A stretch of 64,000 nucleotides of DNA from Fragilariopsis cylindrus CCMP1102 (taxonomy: Eukaryota > Bacillariophyta > Bacillariophyceae > Bacillariales > Bacillariaceae). The DNA lies in contig FMBT01000317.1 of assembly GCA_900095095.1 (NCBI GenBank), forward strand, positions 351,691-415,690, written 5' to 3'. Both the position numbers and the translations under genes were made by a program. Positions 44,882 to 57,010 of the stretch are shown here, piece after piece. Numbering within the stretch: position 1 is the first letter of the stretch; each line of letters starts with the position of its first letter. The notes beneath the pieces are model-generated. The model saw only the letters and a program-made list of their open reading frames with translations, made no database searches and was not told where the DNA came from.

Positions 44882-47800
44882 AACTTAATTAATTTCTTTT
44901 TCTTCAAAGACAGTAGACGACGGCCCGTCGAATGTAGGTGGGGGCAAACCAAAAAGAGATCGTAATGACTACTGAGAGCTCTCTCTCCCAACCTTGCTGT
45001 TATCTCGTTGGATTTGCGTTGAATTTTTGGTTCCACCGCAAGCTTACGAATGATCGGTACAATTTTCGAATAATCTGTATCTGCTCCCACGTTAAGTAAA
45101 GAAAGGATCTTTGAAAATCTCATCATAGATTCAGTCGGTTTTGGTAGAACACCTTTGACTCATCACTGAGTCCTTTTTCCTGACTGATCACTGATTGAGT
45201 GACCGAAAGGCATTGACTGTGGATATGTCGTCGTTGATCGCAATCGCTTGAATAGCCTTCACAAGATACGACAGACCATCAGTTCCAAGACTATCTGCTT
45301 CGTGCACGATTTCGTCTGCCAAGTCACTCAATACTGGCATCTCCTTCATCAGAAATAAGGTAGTCAGTCAATAGATTCAATGCCGCAGAAACGTCATAGC
45401 CTGAAGATCCCTGAGCTTCGTCTAGAAGTCCTTCTAATCTATTCCATCGTACTCTACCATCACTTGTTAAGGCTAAACGCTTCAATGCCTCTTGAAGATC
45501 TTGTTGAGGGTCAGTTAAGACTCGGCTTGCAACATAAGGGTATGCCTCACTGATAATTCTTGAGGTGGGATCCACTTGAATTGCCAATCCCTCCAATACA
45601 CCCAAACAACGAATAATTGCAATGTAGAAGGGTGGTAGGCTGAATGGGAAGGTGTAGAAGATATCACCAAGCTTATTAACAACATTCTTAAAGTTGAGTT
45701 CTGAAATATCCGCATTTAATACATCAGGTAATGCCTTCTCTAGGGCAATTTCAATCGGTTTGGAATCTTCTTCTACTGGAATGAATCCTAATCGTTGATA
45801 TACTTTAATTAGCTCGGCCCAATCACGATTGGACGATGTGTACAACGGCCAACAAAAATCCATTCCGTTGTGTACGATCTACATAGGACATCATACCAAA
45901 ATCGAGATAACAAAGTCTACCATCCGGACATGCTAACAGATTTCCGCCATGCGGATCGGCATGAAAAAATCCTAACAACAACAAAGAATAATTATTGGGG
46001 AAAAATGAGTTTTAGATTTGTGAATGATCCATGCAAGCGGCGACAAACATAATTTTTTTGTTTGCGGTGTTGTTTGCGAGCATAGTCTGTATACAATATT
46101 TGTATGTTGTTTTTCGTAGTATTACGTACCATTTTCTAAAATTTGTCGTATTGATGATTGGACTAATGTATCAATTAATTTACTTCGATCTAAATCGTAT
46201 TTATCCAAGTATGCACTGTCAGTTAATCGAGAACCATCAAACCCATTCCATAACTAATACTTTCCTTGTGGTCAGATCCGAGTAAACTTTAGGAACAAAA
46301 ACTTCTTCGGCTACACTTGCATATAATTCGTTGAAACGTTGTGCATTGGCGGCTGTATGTGGTTGTTGTGTTTTGTTTTCAAGATGAAAAAAGGAAATTT
46401 AAAAAATACAAATATATACGAGTTTAGTTTACATACGAACAATAATGATAAATCCATGCATGCAATAAAAGTATGCATTTACACACACACACCACACACA
46501 CACACACACGGTTTTTAACTTTATTGTATCAAATACATTAACATACCTTCCGCAACATAATCAATTTCACGATATATTAGTTCACCAAAATCATCAATGA
46601 TAGACTGTACATTAATATCACGATTTAAAAATTGAAATATTTTATTGTAGATACCAGACCACCAACGTAAGATATACAAATCTAAGGCAATAATTTCTTC
46701 ACAATTTGGACGTTGGATTTTAATAGCCACCATATCACCATTCGCTTTGAGTCGGCCCTTATAGACTTGTCCAATGGATGCTGCTGCAATTGGTTCTTCA
46801 AATTCCAATTCAAAAACTTTAGAGAGATGTGTATTGAAACATGGAATAGGAATTAGAATAAGAAGAAAAAGAATATGAGAAAATAATGTTCGTAATACAA
46901 CAAATGATAAAAATATTATTCCATATAATATAGTAATATGATTATAATTATTATTGTTTTGACATCAGAAAGTTTTCATAATTTCTCTTCAAGTTATATT
47001 AAGAATTCAAGTTTCTGTTTTATGTTTTGAAATATCATTTGCCAATAATAAAATTAATATAATATAATATATAATATAATAAATAACCATATCAGGCCAG
47101 ATCAGATCAGATCCGGACCAGATAACAAAACAAAACAACATCGTAGTGTAGGTACTTACCATCCTCAAAACTTTGTACACCTAATTCTTCTTCGACCGTG
47201 GCAAAGGCTAATTTATTCGAAAATCTTGGTACATCATCTTGTAATTTTTGTAATTCATCTAAATATTCCAAGGGTAATAAGTCGGGTCGACTGGATAAGG
47301 CCTGTCCGGCCTTGATAATGGCGGGTCCTAAATTAGAGATGGCCTTCCGTAATTGTATAGCACGTTTCTTCCGTCGTTTGGCGGAGGCTACCAGTTGTTT
47401 CGTATCAATAGTAGTATCATCTCCATTATTATTACCACCACCACCACCGTCAAATAAAAAATAATCTTGTACGACACCCACCGCCCACCACCCTAACGGC
47501 ACCGCAATTTCTATATTACGTATCAACCATCGATCGGGTTGTTTGAATAACATTTTTTCTGCCTTAATGGGATCATACTTCACCAATGGTTCCGCAATTT
47601 TAATCCCCTGACGGAAGGCATACCGTGTCACCACATCCGATCCATCTAATAATCCATTCGACCATTGGTTATCCGGAACAACTACCGTATCAGTCTCATC
47701 ATTATTATCTTTGACCTTTTTTTTGTCCTTTTGCTTGCCCCTGTTTTTGTTTTGTTGTTGGCGTTTTTGCTACTGCTACTGGTACTGGTACTACTACTAA

Positions 47801-48380
47801 TACTACCCATATTCAGACTTTCTTCTTCTTCTTCATCTATAGTTAATTGACCCAAAAGTAGTTTTGCCTTTTGTAGTCTAGGAGAAACAGATGATATAAT
47901 CTTCTTCTTCTCCTCCATATTGTTATTGTGGTCGTTATTGCCGTTATCATTATTATCGGAATCATTTCTATTAACTTGTTGTGGTTGTTGTTTTTGCAAT
48001 ATTTGATTTTTCTTCTTCTTATTCGTATTCTTTGATTGCGTGATATCAATCTTACTCTTACTGGAACTAGTTCTCGGTTTTGATGCCGATGTCACAAAGC
48101 GTTGAGTTGTTGTTGTTGTTGATGTTGATGATGATATTACATTATTATTTCTTCTACTACAACTATTGTGTGGCAAAAATGCTGATACCATCATCGTTGT
48201 TTGGTATGTACTACAAGAAAGGATGCTACAGAAGAAAATCATTGATAATAATAGTATCATACGCGCCGCCATCGACGACGACGATGATAATGGAACCAAC
48301 GTGACCATTGTCGATGTTGTTGGTTGTGCTGTACTCGAAACCATTACTATTCTTGTGCGTTTCATATTATTAATATGCAT
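44878..48380 (-). CDS. Plastid ABC1/UbiB-type atypical kinase (frame interrupted several times)
   Basis: ABC1 kinases regulate prenylquinone metabolism in plastids and mitochondria. The N-terminus has a hydrophobic signal and VSAFLPH, a plastid-type A-F site. Exons 48380-47160, 46816-46547, 46352-46130 and from 45971 join in phase. Motifs in order: [14 protein letters not shown] (the KxGQ box), [38 protein letters not shown], then [12 protein letters not shown] and [11 protein letters not shown] (metal-binding Asp). The frame slips at an A8 run (47717-47724, one base short) and at about 46238, 45838 and 45342 (one base extra each). The 3' end after 45200 is uncertain; 45126-44878 is a plausible C-terminal helix region. 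Real pseudogene or sequence error remains open. Confidence 0.78.
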
Positions 48381-49253
48381 CACTTCTGTTATCGTTCTGC
48401 GTAGCTAACGTCGATACTCTGTTCAACAGTAATGATGTTACAGTACTCGTGAAGAATAAGTCCAACGACGATTTAAGCTATTTGTATATGCTACTATATT
48501 GTCCGATCCAGATGCTAAAATTGAAGTGAGAGTGTCAGAATGAATCATCATCTTTGATGATGAAGAATGAAGAATCAAAGAAATTGTAAATTTGTTAGCG
48601 TTTTTCTTCGTGAAAAGGAAAAATAGATCTTCCGCGTCTAGTACTGTAACCCGGATATTGCTGAAGGACCATCTGCCTTCCGTTCAGACATGGATACAAA
48701 ATTCCATATCTGTGTTCCTCCATACAAGGTATGAAATAAATAAATCGAACAAGAATCCCCCAAATAATTTATTTTATAGCCGTTCAAAAATGTTTTATTC
48801 AAAATCCACTTATTTCACGCGTGCATTGTCAATGGATATATACGAGTATGAATATAAATTAATATTTCACGGCACAAGTATAATTATCTCGCTAAAAAAA
48901 GTCGTGATGATAGTGAATGTGAGATACTAGTACGTGTCCATTTCATAGTTTTGCATTGGTGGAAGGCCTTCTTTCGTAGTAGACCAAAGAAAATTAAAGT
49001 TGTCGCTCAACATTCGTTCTACTATCATCATCTCTTCTTGCCTCAACATTGTTCAGTACCGTATTCATCATCTCTCCTGATAGTACTGTACTGTTAAACG
49101 TAATATTTATAAACCTCCCAACAATCAACACCAACATCATCAATCAAAATCTGCCATACTGTAGGCACTGGAAAGATCTTCAATATATAAATAGATATAT
49201 AGATATTATATATCGAATACAAATATACTACAAATAACAATAAACATATAATC
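48381..49253. other. Divergent intergenic region
   Basis: 873 bp between the ABC1 kinase and the V-ATPase gene. AT-rich with a TATATAGATA run near 49185-49215. No gene recognised. Confidence 0.45.
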
Positions 49254-50164
49254 ATGGATCAAAGTCGAAGAGTTCTGGAAGAATATTATAATGATTCCAA
49301 TGAAAGTTATGCGTGTCCATCATGGGCACCAACGGTGGGATTCATAGGAATTGCCTGTGCGGTCTGCTTTGCTAGTAAGTACAGTTCCTGGTAGTGTTGT
49401 GTTGTGTTGTGTAGTTCCTATTTATTTTTTATGTACTGGCATGACTGTTGCTGATGGGGGAGGAGGAGATTTCCGTTCTCGCTAGCTCGTTGAATATTTG
49501 TTGTTTCTCTAGTCTATCTAGTTCTATTCTAACAAGTCTGGTTGATGATTACTTACTTTTCTCTTTATTCCCTCAAATAAAACTCGAATTGATTTGACTC
49601 GAATACGATCGATAAATAATAATAAAAATGTATTGATTGATGTTTTTGTGTTGTGTAGACATTGGTGGTGCGTACGGAACAGCCCGAGCAGGACAAGGGA
49701 TTATGGCTATGGGGATCCGATCACCAGAATTATTAATGAAGAATATTATTCCAGTGGTGATGGCAGGTGTCTTAGGTATTTACGGGATGATTGTGGCGGT
49801 GATTTTGAATGGAAAGATTACACCACCGGGAGCTGGAACACGGTATGCGACCTATTCCCAATTTAATGCCTTTTGTCATTTAGCCGCCGGTCTTTGTTGT
49901 GGCTTGACCTCCTTAATTTCGGGTATCGCTATTGGTATATCCGCCGATGCTGGTACACGAGCAGTGGGGGCACAATCACAAATGACAGAATCTTGGAAAA
50001 AAATGGGCTTTTCCGGTGATGCCGGTGGGCAAGCCAATTCGGGCAATGATAATCTCTTTGTAGCCACGATTTTAATTCAAGTCTTTGCCTCCAATATTGG
50101 TCTATATGGACTCATTACATCGCTGATTCTATCACAGCAAGATTATACTTGTGAATACAATTAA
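49254..50164 (+). CDS. V-type ATPase proteolipid (subunit c-like) lacking the usual Glu
   Basis: Two exons, 49254-49374 and 49659-50164, join at phase 1 to give 208 residues. Four membrane helices form two hairpins: WAPTVGFIGIACAVCFANIGGAYGTARAG, then NIIPVVMAGVLGIYGMIVAVIL, then FCHLAAGLCCGLTSLISGIAIG, then LFVATILIQVFASNIGLYGL. This is the c-ring subunit of the vacuolar proton pump. In ordinary subunit c the last helix has FAE, whose Glu carries the proton; here it reads FAS. No acidic residue appears in helix 2 either, where subunit c'' carries its Glu. The 25-residue loop before helix 4 (SWKKMGFSGDAGGQANSG) is longer than usual. Confidence 0.85.
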
Positions 50165-51071
50165 GGATTAATTAAATTAATTTTCAATTTTATCAAAGAC
50201 AAGAAGAAAAAGTAAAGAATAGAAGTACTATAATATAAACCCATTACCTTTTCATTCAAGAATAAGCAGCAGTTGCTTGTTTTAAAAAGAACAAAAGCGA
50301 AGGAATGGAATGGAATCAAACCATTGGAAATAATAATAAACATACAGGAGAAAAGAGAAGGAATGCGAGGATTTTTCATTTTTCATCATCTGCCCCTCTC
50401 CTGCACAGCCCAACCAACCACAAAAGACCGTAATATGATAGATACAATTAATTTCACACACAATTGTTGTATAGTATAGTAATTGAAAGATGTGTGTATA
50501 GCTAGAAATTATATATTATACTTGTATTTGGCTATGATATTCATTTAATCAGTATTTCGTAGAAGGTGGTAATGGTAGTTTTTCTTCTACTACTGCAATC
50601 TATTTAGTTATGAAATACATATCATAGTTTTCATCTTCTTATGTCGTGTTGGTGTACTAGTTTCTTACCATAGAAAAGGATATGTGTTTGCGTTTGCGTT
50701 TGCTTATATTCTTTCTTAAGCTCGCTGGCGAATAAGGTCGGATGAGTACTTACTTGACTTCCTTTATCTCCTATTCCTTCCAGCAAGCAATCGTCATGTA
50801 TAACCTGTTCGCTATGTCATACGATATCATACTATTTCCTTTTCATAACATCCTGCAGATTCATATTCTTGTCACCGTTAGGACCTATAAGTATATATGT
50901 ATATATATGTATATATTAACTACAGTATGCACTTATGTACGCTATTCAATCGAGGGGAATGTGTGTGCTTCTCCGCTGATATGAAAGATAGATAAACACA
51001 TAGATGAAGAAAAAAATAGTAATGACTTTATTTGTATGATTATATTATTATTAGCTGTATTGTATTTATTA
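50165..51071. other. Convergent 3' intergenic region
   Basis: 907 bp, AT-rich, with a TATATGTA repeat near 50887-50915. No gene or RNA recognised. Confidence 0.45.
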
Positions 51072-53931
51072 TTACTCATCGAGGTCGAATTGCTTAAGCT
51101 TTTTTCGTAAGGCGATGATAGGTGCACGCGCTGCTATAGAATCACTCATCCCCTTGTTGTTATAATGTAGGGATGGATAATAACGATGCTGTCGTAACAC
51201 ATCAGTCCTTGTCACCATCCCCACTAAATAACGACTACCATCCTGAACGACGGGGATACAACCAACATCATTCTCCAATAATATAGCTTCCACTTCCGCC
51301 ATCGTAAGACTTGCCTCTACAGTTTTGATATGCTGTTTCATCCAGGCCTTCACAGGAGGTCCTCTGCGGCGTTGTTCATCGGCGATCTTCCGTTGTTCAA
51401 TTATCTTTTTCTTCTCCTCCGGTGATAAGGAATCATCATCATCATCGTCGTCATTGTCGTCTTGCTTCTTCTTGTTTGCCTCTTGCCGCAGTCGCTTCTG
51501 TTCCTTATTCCACATACGTTGCTTGGCTGCCGCTACTTCTTTGTAGGTTACCAGACCAATCACTTCATTTTCTTCGTTCACAACAGGTAATGCCCGGACA
51601 TCGTACCGTGTAAATAAGTCTTCTACTTGGAATTCCGTCATATCAGGTTTCACGCTTAAGACGGGGGATGTCATAAAATCACCGACCGTTGCTTGTTCCT
51701 GTAAACTGGTCTCAATTAGTTCGTCAACAAGGTCTGACATAATCCCAGCCGCTTCGGATTCGTCATTCAAACGAACCGTAGCAGAAGCTGCCTTCGGATG
51801 ACCACCACCACCATGCTTTCCCAGCAGTTTTCCTAGATTGACCGACTTCGTCTTTACACCAGGTTTGACGCGACCAATTATGATTAGAGTACTGGGTGGT
51901 GAAGTAGATATTTCAGGGGAGGTTTCACTGGGCAGCATATAATTTTGCCCCCTCGACTTTGTCTGGACATCATTCGAAAACTCAACGAATTCTTCGAAAC
52001 AAATTATATCATCTTTGTTGGTATCAATGGTATCCATTAGACCAAGGATTGTGTCTTCTGTGGCAATAATTCCCGAAGTGACCAAAGCGGCCGATAATTC
52101 TTTTCGATCTATGTAACCATTCCCGTCTAGATCCTTCTTATCGAAGGAGGACCTCAATTTTTGCAATGTATTCATATATTCTGGACTAGGATTATGAACA
52201 ATACCGGTAGATGTTGTTTGATCTATAGTTTTTTCTTTCCCTTTCAGGAGTTTTGATTTCACATTTTCGCCTGGTGGTCGGGTTTTCTTATTCCGTCCCC
52301 CACGACCCGATTTTTGGTTCGTACACTACTCCCAACAAGAATACGTCAGCAGAACTAAGTTCCATAGCATCTTTAGTTACCGCTGCCAATCCATTAATAA
52401 ATCCATCTGCTGTTAGCAATACTGTAGTTAGTGTTACCCCATGTGCGACGGTTGCGTTGGCGTTGACGAGAGCTTGAGTCAAGACCTTTTGTTGTTCGGG
52501 ACTGAGCGATGTTTTCGCATGTTCCGCAATTGCGACTTGACTTGCCCCCTGCGCCATCACCCAAGCCAAAGCAAAGGCATCGCGGGGAGTTGTGGAATCG
52601 TAACATAAGCTTCCCGTATCCGCATGGATACCCAGAGCCAACAACGTCGCTTCCGCTGCTGTTAGCGTCGATACCGGCAATGGTGATAATGACAATGATG
52701 CGGCGGCCTGTTGTTTTTCTTGTTGTTTCATAAGTCGTTCAATAATGAGCGTCGACACGGATCCAACTCCATCTACTACGTAATCTGTAATATTTGCAAT
52801 ATCCGATTCCATATCAACATGATGATCGACAACGGTGATCCGATCAGCATGCTGCAACAATACCTCTGCGGGTCCGATCCGATCCTTTCGCTGTGCATCG
52901 ACTAATGCCAACCGATGTAGTTGAGAAAGATCTTTCGGAAGAGATTTCAGAGAACGGATAGGAAAAAGATGTTTATGTAGCCCGAGGAACCGCTGTACAT
53001 CAGGATGGCATCCACGAGGTAGTACAACAAATGTCGGGAAGTTGCTACTAGAGCTATCATAGTCACCATCATCACCATCATTAGCAGTACTATCGTCGTC
53101 TTCGTTACCAACGGATGTTTGTGAAGACCACAACTTCGCCAAACCCACAGCACTCGCTAAAGAATCAAAGTCGGCCGTACAATGGGTAAGTACAACATTG
53201 AAGCCCGTAATTGGTACCACATGAACTGATTGTTCAGCAACCGCGGGACGATCTTGTTGTTGTTGTTGCTGCTGCTGTTCTTCTTTGCGTGTGGTTTTAT
53301 CTTCTACGGATATTTCTACGACGCTGTCTTCTTCTACTGTTGTTGTTGTAGTCGTGGTCGGAGATGAGGACGTTGAAACGTCAGAAGAAGAAGAAGTAAT
53401 ATCATCATTATTGTCGTCGTCGTCTATTGAATCGAGGGATAACTCTTTTTCTAAAAAGGGTGTATAATCAAAGTTTTCGAAATCCTTAAAAATATCATCC
53501 TCATCATCATCTTCTTCTTCGTCATTATCGATGTGATCAAAATCAAAATCGTTATTATCTAACTGAAACTCCTGATCCACGGCAGCGATACCAGAATCTA
53601 CCGAAGGGGAAGAAGCTGCAGAGGAAGACCAGGGATCACTAGATGATGACGTTGACTCCTCAGCCGATAGAGAAGTACTAAATTCTCTCATTAATAGAGG
53701 GCGTCCTAAAAATGCCTGTTGTTGTTGTTTTCGATTTTGTTCGTTCTTATTATTAAAGTTATAATACTGTTGTTGTTGATTCTGATGCTGTTGTTGATAT
53801 TCATATTTCTGTCGTGGTGATAACGATGATGATGTTATTGATAATGGATGTTGAAATGCATTTGTTGTCACAGTGATAGATGATATCACCAAGAGAACGA
53901 TTCCTCCTATCAACAGTTGAAGCCGCCGCAT
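51072..53931 (-). CDS. DHH/DHHA1 phosphoesterase with EF-hands and two CBS domains, plastid-targeted
   Basis: The ATG at 53931 gives MRRLQLLIGGIVLLVISSITVTTNAFQ, a diatom plastid presequence with an A-F site; longer in-frame starts exist upstream. An acidic low-complexity spacer precedes a DHH domain: HCTADFDSLAS, LALVDAQ, VVDHHVD and GIHADTGSLCYDS supply the metal ligands. The frame then slips by one base near 52297-52308 and resumes GRNKKTRPPGE. Two EF-hands follow (DLDGNGYIDRKE and DTNKDDIICFEE), next the DHHA1 half (GRVKPGVKT ... LGKHGGGGHPKAAS), then two CBS domains (VGDFMTSPVLSVKP; YDVRALPVV; LENDVGCIPVV). The family cleaves small phosphoesters such as nanoRNA or cyclic dinucleotides, or polyphosphate. 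Calcium and adenosyl-nucleotide control are inferred. Confidence 0.82.
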
Positions 53932-54739
53932 CTTCTGCAGCGATGATAATTCTATTAGGAGCAAATTGTTGCTGTTGTTGCAGCTGATCTTGTGATCCGT
54001 TGCTATTCTTTTAGTGTTATTTATTCGTATCCTTTCTACTTTTGTTGTCGCCATCATGCTTGTCTTATTATTATTACTGTATATCATGTATCTTCCAGAT
54101 TGAAGGTGTGTCACAACAAACAGCAAGAGGAAGTTTTAGTTAATTAATATTGTATTGGCGTGATTACAATCGATTATGTGTGATGTTGACATCGTTGCTT
54201 TATCTACTGTAAGTCGCACACGATGCGTACTTGTGATACGCATACCGTAGCAGACAGCAGTGGTAAGAACCCTAAAGAACAATTTCTGGGGCTATTTCGG
54301 GGGAAGTAATTGCTTGCTTTACAACCCCTTTTAAATACCTCTCCGAAACCAGTTCCGAAACTAAAATGTACACTGGTTACGTACACTTTCCGTGCTTTCA
54401 TTATTTGAATCTTGCCAAGATTCAAATGATCTAATCTTGATAGATACAAAGAATTTGCGCGTCACTCCTGTTTCATGTTGTTCGTGCTGTGCTTATCATT
54501 TTTCGTGTCCAACTCATTCAATCGCAACTGTAAAACAAGAAGCAAAACAGAAAACAAGCATGCGATCGGATGCATTTTTCTAAAGTTTCCAAAGGGATGA
54601 ATAATGAGTGGATAGTAAGTTCAAAACCTGTTGAAACAATCGTGGGCAGCGTAGTCCTACCTAATTATCATTCCATATCAACAGTATGCAGTAAAGATAA
54701 CATTGATTTTTCTTTCCTTCTTTCATCAAATTCTTCACC
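53932..54739. other. Divergent intergenic region
   Basis: 808 bp. The first 195 bp remain open in frame with the DHH gene and may be 5' UTR or an N-terminal extension. No other gene recognised. Confidence 0.45.
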
Positions 54740-56857
54740 ATGCAATCGACGACAACAACGACGACGTCGACAATGCAGAAATCAGTACTACTGATTCTAC
54801 TACTATTTACGACGACGACAACAATATATGCTTGGACCTCTTCACATCATCATCATCATCATTGTGGAATCGGTAGTAGTAGTAGTAGAAGTGCTGTTGT
54901 CCCTTCTCCTGTTAGATCATTGTCATCCTTGCGATCTAGTAGCAGTAGTAGTGGCAGTAGTAGTAACAACAATACAACGACGTATTCTAATTCTGTTCAG
55001 TCCTTTAAAGATCAAGAAGAATATTCCTACAATGAAGGAAGTGTTAATGTAAGAATCGTCAACGATAGTAATACTATTGATACAATAGCAGCAACAGCAG
55101 CAACAGCAACAACAACAACAACAACAACAGCAACAACAACAAAAGGATTAACTCAAGAAACAGCAGGTACATCATCATTAGTGGATAAGATTGTAGTTGT
55201 TTTAAATACGAATTCAGGTGGTGTCACCTATGATTTAGTCAATACCGCAAATGATCTTATACGAGAAATAACTATGGATAGTAATAGTAATATTGATGTT
55301 CGACTGTTAGTGACATCCACCTGGGAGGATGCTCAACTTGCTGCAAAAGGTATTATGAATGACATCGCTTCGTCGTCGTCGTCGTCACTGCCGAAGAAGA
55401 AAAATAAGAGTAAACCTACTTTAATTATTCCGATAGGAGGTGATGGGACGTTGACATCTATTATCAATTTGTTATGGAAGGAACAACAAAACAAGAACAA
55501 GAACAAGAATAATAATAATAATAATGAGGAGGAGTTTCCTTTTATTTTTGGTTATATTGCCATGGGAACAGGAAATGCATTAGGGACGGTTGTGGGTTGT
55601 CGTCCACAGCAGCAGCAGCAGCAGCACGTCCACATGACCACAACAACCACAAAAAGAAGAAGAAGTAGTGGTCGTAAACGAAAATTTCTCAAAAGTTTAT
55701 TCCGTCATCCACAACAAAGGAAACAAGATAATTTTAAAATTGTGTTGCAACAATTAATAGAAGCCACCACAACAAGAACAACCACAAAATCGTCGTCGTC
55801 GTTGGAGACTGATATCATTGATTTGCCTTTGATTCGTGTTCGGACTACGAAAGCAACAAAAACAGGAGTTAGTAACGGTGGTAGAAACGACAACATCATC
55901 GATGGGGATAATGATAATAATAATGATAATTATGATGATGATCAGTATGCATTTTTCGCTGGTGTTGGTTATGATTCTTTATTATTACAAGATTATAAGG
56001 ATTTACAAGAGTGGACCAAAAAAAAAGAAAAATACAGCAATAATCATAACTTGCTGCCTCGACGACCACGTTTCCTAACCACAGGTGTATTAGGATATAC
56101 CGTTGCGATGTTAACACGTAGTATACCAAAACTAATTCAATTACAAGATCCAGCTAAATTATTACGTGATGTTCGAATAACCACCACCAAATCAAATGTA
56201 CAAGCAACCTCCTGGATCGATCATCGACGTGGGGATATAATAAGACCAATTGAATTAGAGTCATCAGAAAGATCAATCATCTTCCACAACAATGATGATG
56301 ATGAAGAAGAAGAAGAAGAAAATACAGATGAAAACAATAATGATGAAGAAGAAATATTACTATATCGTGGTTCTGCTGGGATCATCGCTGGTTCGACTGT
56401 TCCGTATTATGGTGGTAAATTAAAATTATTTCCATTCGCAAGACTATCCGATAACACCAGTATGCAATTACGGATCGTTCGTCAATTGCATCCACTGGAA
56501 GGTTTATCGAAGGTCATGTCAATTTTTAATGGATCGTATCGTGATTCTTCTTCGAATACATTTAAATGTTTAGATTTTGTGGGTACAAACTTTAAGATTG
56601 AAATCAATGAAAGTTACAGTACAAGTACAAGTAACGGCAGCAATGTGCAACAAACAGAGGCAGGATTTCCTGTTCAACATTCCGGTGAATCTGTTGGACG
56701 ATGTACACGTATCGAATTTGTGACTGCCTCATCAAATAATAAGCGCTTATCATCATCATCATCATCATCATCGTATTCATCGCTTCCACCGCCGATACGA
56801 TTTGTGACATTGATGTCACCACGGCTTGTTACCGAACGAATGGATATAGATTCATAG
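54740..56857 (+). CDS. Diacylglycerol/sphingosine-kinase-like lipid kinase
   Basis: 705 residues, single exon. An N-terminal hydrophobic stretch (SVLLILLLFTTTTTIYAW) followed by Ser/Asn-rich sequence suggests ER or plastid targeting. The DAGK catalytic domain begins KIVVVLNTNSGG, contains the nucleotide-binding PIGGDGTLTSIINLLW and AMGTGNALGT, and is interrupted by Asn, Gln and Lys/Arg inserts. The C-terminal beta-sandwich part shows FFAGVGYDSLLLQDY, GVLGYTVAMLTRSI, TVPYYGGKLKLFPFA and LDFVGTNFKIEI. The enzyme phosphorylates a lipid headgroup with ATP. Diacylglycerol, ceramide and sphingoid base cannot be distinguished. Confidence 0.82.
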   Translation: MQSTTTTTTSTMQKSVLLILLLFTTTTTIYAWTSSHHHHHHCGIGSSSSRSAVVPSPVRSLSSLRSSSSSSGSSSNNNTTTYSNSVQSFKDQEEYSYNEGSVNVRIVNDSNTIDTIAATAATATTTTTTTATTTKGLTQETAGTSSLVDKIVVVLNTNSGGVTYDLVNTANDLIREITMDSNSNIDVRLLVTSTWEDAQLAAKGIMNDIASSSSSSLPKKKNKSKPTLIIPIGGDGTLTSIINLLWKEQQNKNKNKNNNNNNEEEFPFIFGYIAMGTGNALGTVVGCRPQQQQQQHVHMTTTTTKRRRSSGRKRKFLKSLFRHPQQRKQDNFKIVLQQLIEATTTRTTTKSSSSLETDIIDLPLIRVRTTKATKTGVSNGGRNDNIIDGDNDNNNDNYDDDQYAFFAGVGYDSLLLQDYKDLQEWTKKKEKYSNNHNLLPRRPRFLTTGVLGYTVAMLTRSIPKLIQLQDPAKLLRDVRITTTKSNVQATSWIDHRRGDIIRPIELESSERSIIFHNNDDDEEEEEENTDENNNDEEEILLYRGSAGIIAGSTVPYYGGKLKLFPFARLSDNTSMQLRIVRQLHPLEGLSKVMSIFNGSYRDSSSNTFKCLDFVGTNFKIEINESYSTSTSNGSNVQQTEAGFPVQHSGESVGRCTRIEFVTASSNNKRLSSSSSSSSYSSLPPPIRFVTLMSPRLVTERMDIDS

Positions 56858-57010
56858 AACTAGATCTTTCCAGACTAGAACTAGTAATAATTGTAGTAAT
56901 AATTACAAAAAAATGATTGTAGTAACAGCAGCAGCAACAATGAAATAATACAGGAAAATCCTACGCTTATTGTAATATTGTATTAGCTAGGATCTGATCT
57001 AATATTTTAA

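Noticed and set aside
46236-46245. Programmed +1 frameshift at a TGA in the ABC1 kinase
   Set aside because: The other breaks in the same gene lack a shared slippery sequence or adjacent stop, so error or decay is more likely.
46484-46510. CRISPR-like short repeats
   Set aside because: This is a simple CA microsatellite inside an intron of the ABC1 kinase gene; no spacer-repeat structure exists anywhere in the window.
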